Of a DNA stretch of 64,000 nucleotides, positions 60,001 through 64,000 are shown piece after piece (within the stretch, counting starts at the first letter, position 1; each line of letters starts with the position of its first letter). Made by a program: the position numbers and the translations under genes. Origin of the DNA: Streptomyces acidicola (GTDB lineage: Bacteria > Actinomycetota > Actinomycetes > Streptomycetales > Streptomycetaceae); the NCBI RefSeq assembly GCF_009377235.1, contig NZ_VMNX01000016.1, positions 1 to 64,000 of the forward strand, read 5' to 3'. The notes under the pieces were generated by a model. That model had not been told where the DNA came from. It made no database searches and saw only the letters and a list, made by a program, of their open reading frames with translations.

Positions 60001-63000
60001 GCGGTCCGAGAGGAGCGCCTCCTCCAGTGCGGTGAGGGCGCTGTCCGGTGCGAGCAGGGCGAGGCCCCGTTCGGTGAGGTGCTCGGCGACTCCTTCGTCG
60101 GCGGCCATGCCGCCGCCGCTCCACGGGCCCCAGGCGACGGAGGTCGCGGGCAGGCCGAGGGTACGGCGGTGCTGGGCGAGCCCGTCGAGGTAGGCGTTGC
60201 CGGCCGCGTAGGCGGCCTGACCGCCGCTGCCCCAGACGGCCGCCACGGACGAGAACAGCACGAACAGGTCGAGGTCGAGGCCGGCGGTCAGTTCGTGGAG
60301 GTGCCTCGCCCCGGTGACCTTGGCGGAGACCACCTGGGCGAGGTTGTTCGGGGTGGTGGCGGTGAGCGGGGTGTTCTGGGGGAGCCCGGCCGTGTGGACG
60401 ACACCGGTCAGGGGCGTTTCGGCCGGGATCGCGGCGATCAGTTCGGCCAGTGCGTCGCGGTCGCCCACGTCGCAGGCGGCGAGGGTGACGCGGGCGCCGC
60501 GGGCGGTGAGTTCGTCGCGCAGTGCGTCGGCGCCGACGGCCTGCGGGCCGCTGCGAGAGACCAGCAGCAGGTGTGCGGCGCCGAGGTCGGCGAGGCGTCG
60601 GGCGACATGGGCGCCGAGTGCGCCCGTGCCGCCGGTGATCAGTACGGTTCCGCGCGGCGCCGGCAGTGCGGGGGCTCCGGCCACGGTGTCACTCGGCACG
60701 TCGTGGGCGAGGCGGGCGGCGTGGACGCCGGAGGCGCGGACGGCCAGTTGGTCCTCCGGACCGGGTGCGGCGAGGACCGCGGCGAGGCGCTGCCAGGCGT
60801 CGGGGCCGGCGTCGTCCGGGAGGTCGACGAGACCGCCCCACAGTCGGGGCAGTTCGAGGGCGGCCGTGCGGCCGAAGCCCCAGATCTGCGCCTGGTCGGG
60901 GCGGGTGAGGGGTTCCCCGGCCGTGACGGCGACGGCGGACCGGGTGACGGCCCACACCGGGGTCTGAAGTCCGGCGGCGGTCAGTGCCTGGAGGAGGTTC
61001 AGGTGGGGTGTGGGGAGGGCTTCGGCGGCGTCCGGGACGACAACGATGCCGTCCGGGTCGTACTCGCTGATGTGCGCGGCGAGTTCCCCGGTCCTGGTCG
61101 ATGCGGGCAGGGTGAGGAGTTCGGCGTCGGCGCCTGCGGCGCGCAGCGCGTCGAGGCAGGCGTCGGTGTCTTGTGCGCCGGCCGGGGCGGCGATCAGCCA
61201 GCGGCCGGTGAGGCGAGCCGTGCGCGGTGTCGGCACCGGCTTCCACACCACGCGGTAGCGCCGACGGTCCTGCGCGGCGCGTTCCTCGTGCCGGCGTCGC
61301 CACCGCGTCAGGGCCGGGAGCAGCGCGTCCATGGAGGCGCCCTCGGGCAGGCCCAGTTCATGGGCCACCGTGGCGGGGTCGGCGGTGTCGACCAGCTGCC
61401 AGAACTCGTCCTTGGAGCCCCCCTCGGCGGGCTGGTGGGCGGTGCGGTCCGGGAGCCAGAAGCGTTCGCGCTGGAAGGCGTAGGTGGGCAGGTCGATCAG
61501 TTGGGCGTCCGTGTCGCGGAAGACCTCCGTCCAGTCGACCCGGGTACCGCGTACGAAGAGTTCTCCCACGGCGGTGAGCAGGGTGTCGGGCTCGGCTCGG
61601 CCCGCGCGCAGGGCCGCGACCGCGACGGTCAGGTCGGGGGCGGTGCGCTGGGCGAGGGCGGCGAGGACCGGGGCGGGGCCGAGCTCCAGCAGGCGGGTGG
61701 CGCCGAGTTCGCCGGTGGCCGTGCGGACGGCGTCGTGGAAGAGGACGGGCCGGCGCACCTGGCGTACCCAGTAGTCGGCGCTCGCCCAGTCGTCGGCGCC
61801 GAGGGGCCGGCCGGTGACGGTGCTGGCGGCCGGTATGCGGGGCCGCCGGTAGGTGAGCTCGCCCGCGACGGCGGCGAATTCGGCCAGCATCGGCTCCATC
61901 AGCGGCGAGTGGAAGGCGTGCGACACCTTGAGCCGGGTGACGCGCCGCCCGTGCTCGCGCGCGATGCTCAGCATGGTGTCCACGGCGGTCTCCGTACCGG
62001 AGACCACCACGGCGGCCGGCCCGTTGACGGCGGCGATCACCGCGCCGTCGGTCAGCCAGGGCTCGACCTCCTCGGGGTCCGCCTCGACGGCCGCCATCGC
62101 GCCGCCCTCGGGCAGCGCCTGCATCAGCCGGGCGCGGGCGGCCACCAGCCGTACGGCGTCGGGGAGTTCGAGGACGCCCGCGGTGTGGGCGGCGGCCAGC
62201 TCGCCGATGGAGTGGCCGACCAGTGCGTCGGGGGTGAGGCCCCAGGAGCGCAGCAGTTCGGCGAGGGCGACCTGGAGGGCGAACAGCGCGGCCTGCGCGT
62301 AGCCGGTGCGGCCCAGCAGGGCGGCCTCGGGGCTGTCCGGCGTGGCGAACAGCGCGGTGCGCAGCGGTGTGTCGAAGCCGTCGGCGCCGGCGAGTTCGGT
62401 GTCGAGCAGCGCGCACGTGTCGTCGAGGGTGTGCGCGAACAGCGGGTGGGCGTCGTACAGTGCGCGGCCCATGCCGGGACGCTGGCTGCCCTGTCCGGTG
62501 AAGGCCCACACCGTGCGGCCCTCGCCCGCCACCGACGTGACCGGCGCGGCCGGGTCGCCGTCGGCGAGGGCGGTGGCGGCCGCGGTCAGGGTGCCGGCGT
62601 CGTCGCCGACGAGGACGGCGCGGTGGTCGAGGGCGGCACGGGCGGTGGCCAGCGTGCGGCCCACGTCCGCCGGGGTGAGGCCGGGCCGGTCGGCGAGGTG
62701 GGCGACGAGTCGGGCGGCCTGCGCGCGCAGGGCCTGGCGGGTCCGGCCGGAGAGGATCCAGGGCACGGTGCCGACGGGACGGGCCGGGGCCGGTACCTCG
62801 GTGGCCGGCGTGTCCACCGCGGGGGCGTCGGTGGCCGGCGCATCGGCCACGAGGGCCTCGGCGACCGGGGCGTCGGCGGCGGGCGGCTCCTCCAGGATGA
62901 CGTGGGCGTTGGTGCCGCTGATGCCGAACGCGGACACACCGGCCAGGCGCGGGCGTTCCCCGCGCGTCCAGGGCCGCGCCTCGGTGAGCAGCCGCACTGC

Positions 63001-64000
63001 ACCGGAGTCCCAGTCGACCCGGCTGGAGGGAGCGTCGACGTGCAGGGTGGGCGGCAACTGCCCGGCACGCAGGGCCAGCACCATCTTCATGACGCCGGCC
63101 GCGCCTGCCGCCGCCTGGGTGTGGCCGATGTTGGACTTCACCGACCCCAGCCACAGGGGCCCGCTGCGGTCCTGGCCGTAGGTCGCGAGCAGGGCCTGCG
63201 CCTCGATCGGGTCGCCGAGGCTCGTGCCGGTACCGTGCGCCTCGACCGCGTCCACGTCGCCGGGCCGCAGTCCGGCGGCGGTCAGGGCCTGCCGGATCAC
63301 CCGCTGCTGGGAGGGCCCGTTGGGAGCCGTCAGACCGTTCGAGGCGCCGTCCTGGTTGACGGCGGAGCCGCGCAGCACGGCGAGCACGGGGTGGCCTGCG
63401 CGGCGTGCGTCGGAGAGCCGTTCCAGTACGAGGACGGCGGCGCCCTCGGACCAGCCGGTGCCGTCGGCGCCCTCGGCGAAGGCCTTGCAGCGGCCGTCGG
63501 CGGACAGGGCGCGCTGGCGGGAGAACTCGACGAAGATGCCCGGTGTGGCCATCACGGTCACGCCGCCGGCGAGGGCGGTGCGGCATTCGCCCTGGCGGAT
63601 CGCCTGCGCGGCGAGGTGGAGCGCGACCAGCGCGGAGGAGCAGGCGGTGTCGACGGTGAGGGCGGGGCCCTCCAGGCCGAGGGTGTAACTGACGCGGCCG
63701 GACAGGACGCTGGCGGCCGAGCCGGTGGCGACGTAGCCCTCGACGTCCTCGCCCGGGGCGTGGGCGGTGTCGCGGTAGTCCTGGCCGTTGGTGCCGGCGA
63801 AGACGCCGGTGGCCGATCCGCGCAGGGACAGCGGGTCGATGCCCGCCCTCTCCAGTGCCTCCCACGTGGTCTCCAGCAGCAGCCGCTGCTGCGGGTCCAT
63901 GGCGAGGGCCTCGCGCGGGCTGATGCCGAACAGTTCGGCGTCGAAGTCGGCGGCGTCGTGCAGGAATCCGCCGGTGCGGGCGTAGGTGGTGCCGGAACGG
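48073..64000 (-). CDS. Type I modular PKS, three modules visible (gene Z, 5' end outside window)
   Basis: A multimodular polyketide synthase extending a malonyl-derived chain by three units. The reading frame is open to the window edge at 64000, inside the first visible KS, so the start codon and any N-terminal docking segment or earlier module are not seen. Order: KS (cut)-AT-KR-ACP; KS-AT-DH-KR-ACP; KS-AT-DH-ER-KR-ACP; then a C-terminal docking tail from about 48350 to the TGA at 48073. The tail has the form [13 protein letters not shown] followed by a helix [10 protein letters not shown], resembling the PikAIII-type (class 1b) tail. All three KS have the DTACSS cysteine and the EAHGTGT and SNIGH histidines; the ATs have HAFH; the ACPs have GFDSL. 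No thioesterase is present, so the chain passes to gene A, 77 bases downstream. The family is certain; the total length of the gene is unknown. Confidence 0.97.
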   Translation of the reverse strand, partial: RSGTTYARTGGFLHDAADFDAELFGISPREALAMDPQQRLLLETTWEALERAGIDPLSLRGSATGVFAGTNGQDYRDTAHAPGEDVEGYVATGSAASVLSGRVSYTLGLEGPALTVDTACSSALVALHLAAQAIRQGECRTALAGGVTVMATPGIFVEFSRQRALSADGRCKAFAEGADGTGWSEGAAVLVLERLSDARRAGHPVLAVLRGSAVNQDGASNGLTAPNGPSQQRVIRQALTAAGLRPGDVDAVEAHGTGTSLGDPIEAQALLATYGQDRSGPLWLGSVKSNIGHTQAAAGAAGVMKMVLALRAGQLPPTLHVDAPSSRVDWDSGAVRLLTEARPWTRGERPRLAGVSAFGISGTNAHVILEEPPAADAPVAEALVADAPATDAPAVDTPATEVPAPARPVGTVPWILSGRTRQALRAQAARLVAHLADRPGLTPADVGRTLATARAALDHRAVLVGDDAGTLTAAATALADGDPAAPVTSVAGEGRTVWAFTGQGSQRPGMGRALYDAHPLFAHTLDDTCALLDTELAGADGFDTPLRTALFATPDSPEAALLGRTGYAQAALFALQVALAELLRSWGLTPDALVGHSIGELAAAHTAGVLELPDAVRLVAARARLMQALPEGGAMAAVEADPEEVEPWLTDGAVIAAVNGPAAVVVSGTETAVDTMLSIAREHGRRVTRLKVSHAFHSPLMEPMLAEFAAVAGELTYRRPRIPAASTVTGRPLGADDWASADYWVRQVRRPVLFHDAVRTATGELGATRLLELGPAPVLAALAQRTAPDLTVAVAALRAGRAEPDTLLTAVGELFVRGTRVDWTEVFRDTDAQLIDLPTYAFQRERFWLPDRTAHQPAEGGSKDEFWQLVDTADPATVAHELGLPEGASMDALLPALTRWRRRHEERAAQDRRRYRVVWKPVPTPRTARLTGRWLIAAPAGAQDTDACLDALRAAGADAELLTLPASTRTGELAAHISEYDPDGIVVVPDAAEALPTPHLNLLQALTAAGLQTPVWAVTRSAVAVTAGEPLTRPDQAQIWGFGRTAALELPRLWGGLVDLPDDAGPDAWQRLAAVLAAPGPEDQLAVRASGVHAARLAHDVPSDTVAGAPALPAPRGTVLITGGTGALGAHVARRLADLGAAHLLLVSRSGPQAVGADALRDELTARGARVTLAACDVGDRDALAELIAAIPAETPLTGVVHTAGLPQNTPLTATTPNNLAQVVSAKVTGARHLHELTAGLDLDLFVLFSSVAAVWGSGGQAAYAAGNAYLDGLAQHRRTLGLPATSVAWGPWSGGGMAADEGVAEHLTERGLALLAPDSALTALEEALLSDRTCVTVADVDWERFAPTFTFTRPSPLIADLPEVVAAQAATAGAGDAPDAAEGELARTLRALPPAEQDRTLLDLVQSQVAAVLGHASPAVIDPERAFKDLGFDSLTAVDLRNRLAASTEVALPTTLVFDHPTPSALTAHLRDRLLGTGAGPDSAAPEATSLADDEPIAVIGMGCRFPGGIQSPEDLWDVLTAGEDRMSPFPDDRGWDIPGLLESTSAALGTPFAGRGGFIPHVAGFDAELFGISPREALAMDPQQRLLLETAWEALERAGIDPTSLRSTATGVYAGVSANGYGGAVHEADGESAGYLLTGSTPSVASGRLSYVLGLEGPAVSVDTACSSALVALHLACQALRSGECDTALAGGATVMANPTAFVEFSRQRGLAPDGHCKPFAEAADGTGWSEGAGVLVLMRRSEAERRGHRVLALVRGSAVNQDGASNGLTAPNGPSQQRVIRQALAAAGLRPDDVDAVEAHGTGTRLGDPIEAQALLAAYGQDRDEPLYLGSIKSNIGHTQAAAGVAGVIKMVMALHAERLPRTLHVDEPSSHVDWEAGAVRLLTDQHDWPRGERPRRAGVSSFGISGTNAHVILEEAPPAPLAVPEERNGTPPVVPWVASARTATALRAQIERLTPLDADPLHIGLSLATGRATLEHRAVLGVTDTAVMGSVIEGRTAWMFTGQGSQRPGMGRGLYEVFPVFASALDEVCGLLDAELGFERPLKEVLFAGEAEDGTGYAQSALFALQVALVALLRSWGMAPGVVLGHSVGEFAAAYAAGVLELPDAVRLVAARARLMQALPEGGAMVAVEASEAEVAGWLVDGAVIAAVNSSTAVVVSGTEAAVQMVAERARDVGRRTTRLKVSHAFHSPLMEPVLAEFTTVAEQVSFNRPTVAAISTLTGAPLSEGDWTTPSYWAEQIVKPVRFSDALDSARAQGAARFLEIGPDPVLTALSGDVSAAATLRKDRPEPETLLTACAELFVRGADFDWSALFDGTGARPVDLPTYPFQRQRYWLEPTRPVLDAGGLGLGATRHPMLGAAVRLAGSDTAVLTSRLSVRTHPWLGDHTVDGTVVVPGTALLELAVQAADHVGLHGVDELTLRAPLVLAHDSAVQVQTSVDAAEAQGTRTVRIHARPDGAPDDEPWTLHATGTLGAAARSAVPEWDLRVWPPAGAEPVAADDLYARLAETGMVYGPAFQGLRSLWRAGGDLFVEAELPEHTADDASGFALHPALLDAVLHALGIDDTEADAEAGEGRRKALLPFLWSGVHPSAVGASAVRARLTVRAPGEVALRIADATGEPVADVDRLVLRPVAAGEVGAGSARHLYRMRWITAPASPTRSVTELGVLGETALLPAGGGLRSGVTAFPDLAALTADETAPATVLLPVPAGQAPAEAASGVLSALQGWLAEPGLVTSRLAIVTTGVRTDPAAAAVWGLVRTAISEHPDRFTLADTDGTPESWQALTERLGALVDGGATQLAFHDGQVLQPRLARVTDAATGDPTWPGDGTVLITGGTGGLGALVARHLVTRHGVRDLLLLSRSGPEAPGADELVRELTAHGARVAVTACDVADRAALEAALSGVPLSAVVHTAGLLDDGVLTDLTPDRLARVLAAKTESALHLDELTADRDLRAFVLFSAVAGVVGSAGQAAYAAANAALDALAAHRHARGLPATSLAWGMWEHTTGMGGRLTDADVARMRRLGYPALATDDALALLDDALRTGEPALVPAALDTTALAARGDALPAVLHGLVPASRRRRSAHRATGGADVPLTVRLRGLPRAEQDRALLDLVQTQVAAVLGHADAAAVDPSRAFKDIGFDSLTAVDLRNHLGTATGLRLPATLVFDHPSPSALAAFVHRELLGADPAHESATPAARPAGADEPVAIVGMGCRYPGGITSPEDLWRLVSDGGDGITGFPTDRGWDLDGLYDPDPDRPGTAYVREGGFLHDAADFDAELFGISPREALAMDPQQRLLLETAWEALERAGIDPTSLRGTDTGVYAGLMYHDYAARLHTVPDEVEGYLGNGNAGSVFSGRIAYVFGFEGPAVTVDTACSSSLVALHLACQALRSGECHTALAGGVTVMATPQTFVEFSRQRGLAADGRCKSFADGADGTGWAEGAGVLVLMRLSEARRRGHRVLGVIRGTAVNQDGASNGLTAPNGPSQQRVIRQALAAAGLRPDDVDAVEAHGTGTRLGDPIEAQALLAAYGQDRDEPLYLGSIKSNIGHTQAAAGVAGVIKMVMALHAERLPRTLHIDEPSSHVDWEAGAVALLTEERPWTRGERPRRAGVSSFGISGTNAHVVVEEPPLAERAPDTAPSAGLPLIPWIISARTADALRAQTERLTSATGDPLDIGLSLATTRARLEHRAVVLGTDTTTLHAALAEPVVSGAAVEGRTAWMFTGQGSQRPGMGRELYDIFPVFASALDEVCVLLDAGLGFERPLKEVLFAGEAEDGTGYAQSALFALQTALVALLRSWGMRPELVLGHSVGEFAAAYAAGVFELADAVRLVAARARLMQALPEGGAMVAVEASEAEVAGWLVDGAVIAAVNSSTAVVVSGTEAAVQTVAERARDVGRRTTRLKVSHAFHSPLMEPVLAEFTAVAEQVSFNRPTAAAVSTLTGEPLSEGDWTTPSYWAEQIVKPVLFRDALSAARAQGAARFLEIGPDPVLTALAGDVSAAATLRKDRPEPETLLTACAELFVRGADFDWSALFDGTGARPVDLPTYPFQRQRYWLDAPPAASDADGLGLARTDHPLLGAAVPVAGSDTVLLTSSLSVRTHPWLADHAVAGSVVVPGTVLLELALQAGERVDAGQLAELALRAPIVLPEHGAVQLQIAVGAEGGEDAPDGGRTLHVYARPQEAGPDEPWTLHATGTLDTAEPLAPDWDLRVWPPAGAEPVEFGDLYDRLATSGLDYGPAFRGLRRVWRHEGRLYAEAELPEPVAGDSSSYGLHPALLDTVLHGLGLHGETTDGSLPFLWSGVRLTAVGAGTVRAALIPRGAGDVALRVADATGEPVAEIDSLVLRAQSPRHVTATGPDDLYRPHWTPAPETEAVPERTVWTVVGSAPAGAPAVPHPDFDALAAAGDVPDTVLLPVAPDGGEDVTATVALVLSRLQQWLADERFAASRLVVLTAGAVRVESAADGAPDVARAGVWGLVRTAISENPGRFALADTDDDPASLDALAAVLRATDETQFAVRAGRVWLPRLVRMAADGVLAPPAGAGDAWRLDIVDQGRLDGISLVPEERRPLGPGEVRVAMRAAGVNFRDVLNVLGMYPGDAGRMGLEGAGVIVETGPGVDRLAVGDRVMGMLDAAFGPTAVADARTLAPMPKGWTYEQAASVPIVFLTAYYALVDLAGLQEGESVLIHAAAGGVGMAAVQLARHLGAEVYATASEGKWPAVRELGVDADRVASSRTTEFEHHFRADGVDVVLDSLAGEFVDASLRLLRPGGRFVEMGKTDIREAGVVAAEHGVSYRAFDLVEAGPDRIGEMLDALLELFEQGALRPIPVTAFDIARAPEALRLLQQAKHVGKVVLTVPAPWSRPGTVLITGGTGGLGALLARHLVERHGVRDLLLLSRRGPEAPGAAELRAALAESGAHVDVVACDVSDREQLAGVLDGVPLSAVVHTAGVLDDGILTGLTGERLAHVLAAKTDAARHLHELTAGFPLDAFVLYSSVAGVIGSAGQAAYAAANATLDALATARRAQGLPAVSLAWGMWETEAGMGGTLSRTELARMRRQGFPALPGDEALALLDAALRINEPVAVPVALRPAALAEHADNLSGVLRDLVPAARRRKAAARDASGTAENLTARLTALTAPEQDQLLLDLVRAQVAAVLGHSSPASVEPTRAFKDLGFDSLTAVDLRNRIGAATALTLPATLVFDHPTPEDLVRLLRDRLLAGTAAPASDDNGIDPQVRDLLTAIPMVRLRESGVLDLLRRLADRPADTTGPDDARPAAAPAAHAEQPRQPASLDAMGADSLVQLALKRVQRPA
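48350..54395 (-). other. PKS module Z3: KS-AT-DH-ER-KR-ACP
   Basis: KS about 53120-54395 (DTACSSSLV, signature MYHDY). AT about 51850-52862, nearly identical to the AT of Z2 (malonyl). DH about 50960-51786 with [15 protein letters not shown] and LLDTVLH. ER about 49440-50420 with NVLGMYPGD and the nucleotide-binding [11 protein letters not shown] about 48755-49415, LDD B-type. ACP GFDSL near 48480. Predicted output is a fully saturated unit. The protein continues into the class 1b-like docking tail. Confidence 0.94.
51850..52860. repeat. Near-identical AT block shared with 57001-58011
   Basis: The DNA of the AT and its C-terminal linker in Z3 matches that of Z2 at a constant offset of 5151 bases at both ends, so there is no net length change over about 1 kb. 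The first 180 bases compared differ at only a handful of positions; more differences occur in the middle. Confidence 0.9.
54450..59520 (-). other. PKS module Z2: KS-AT-DH-KR-ACP
   Basis: KS about 58235-59520 (DTACSSALV, signature SANGY). AT about 57000-58015 (GHSVGE, HAFH: malonyl). DH about 56100-56945 with [15 protein letters not shown] and LLDAVLH intact. KR about 54845-55517 with LDD, so B-type, and the Ser-Tyr-Asn set intact. ACP with GFDSL near 54575. No ER. Predicted output is a trans double bond. The KS mixes features of two subtypes: SANGY at the front, but EFSRQRG and MRRSEAERR further on, like the KS of Z3. Confidence 0.93.
59570..64000 (-). other. PKS module Z1: KS (partial)-AT-KR-ACP
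   Basis: The KS is cut at the edge; DTACSSALV lies near 63630-63650 and the signature NGQDY near 63780. AT spans about 61455-62525 with GHSIGE and HAFH (malonyl). There is no DH or ER: a KR structural half (about 60690-61260) follows the AT directly. The catalytic KR spans about 59955-60652, with Ser, Tyr and Asn present, no LDD, and a Trp eight residues before the Tyr ([10 protein letters not shown]). That is the A-type pattern; Gln three before Tyr fits A1. The ACP (GFDSL near 59700) ends near 59570. Predicted output is an L-configured beta-hydroxyl unit. Confidence 0.92.

Overview
The whole window is one strand of a giant cis-AT modular type I polyketide synthase (PKS) locus from a high-GC actinomycete. 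Streptomyces or a relative is most likely, judged from the very high GC, the GC-rich third codon positions and the protein style; no GC value or taxonomic search was computed. All coding is on the minus strand, so transcription runs from high to low coordinates. Essentially every base lies in five consecutive PKS genes, and the gaps are only 77, 47, 123 and 11 bases. That spacing suggests a single transcript. No tailoring gene, regulator, thioesterase, tRNA, insertion sequence or CRISPR array is present, and both ends of the assembly line lie outside the window.

Layout in order of transcription (labels Z, A, B, C, D are mine). Z (64000 to 48073, 5' end cut off): modules Z1 KS-AT-KR-ACP, Z2 KS-AT-DH-KR-ACP, Z3 KS-AT-DH-ER-KR-ACP. 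A (47995 to 31112): A1 KS-AT-DH-KR-ACP, A2 KS-AT-DH-ER-KR-ACP, A3 KS-AT-DH-KR-ACP. B (31064 to 18357): B1 and B2, both KS-AT-DH-ER-KR-ACP. C (18233 to 537): C1 and C2, both KS-AT-DH-ER-KR-ACP, then C3 KS-AT-KR-ACP. D (525 to 1, 3' end cut off): docking segment plus the start of a KS. That makes eleven modules, one of them clipped in its KS, and the beginning of a twelfth.

All eleven AT domains carry the malonyl-type HAFH motif with GHSIGE or GHSVGE, so an unbranched chain is predicted. Read colinearly, the domains predict: CH(OH)-CH2, CH=CH, CH2-CH2, CH=CH, CH2-CH2, CH=CH, four CH2-CH2 units, CH(OH)-CH2. This is a repeating 1,5-diene followed by a long saturated stretch. I do not recognise a known product from it. 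The docking segments fall into two classes whose pairing supports the order Z-A-B-C-D.

Points worth following up are a clean ER-deletion scar in A3, a DH in C2 with two damaged motifs, a KS in C1 of the type that elsewhere here follows DH-KR modules although B2 before it has an ER, a C3 KR lacking both stereochemical markers, near-identical blocks copied between modules, sharp switches of strand composition inside genes, and five in-frame short tandem repeats in loops.
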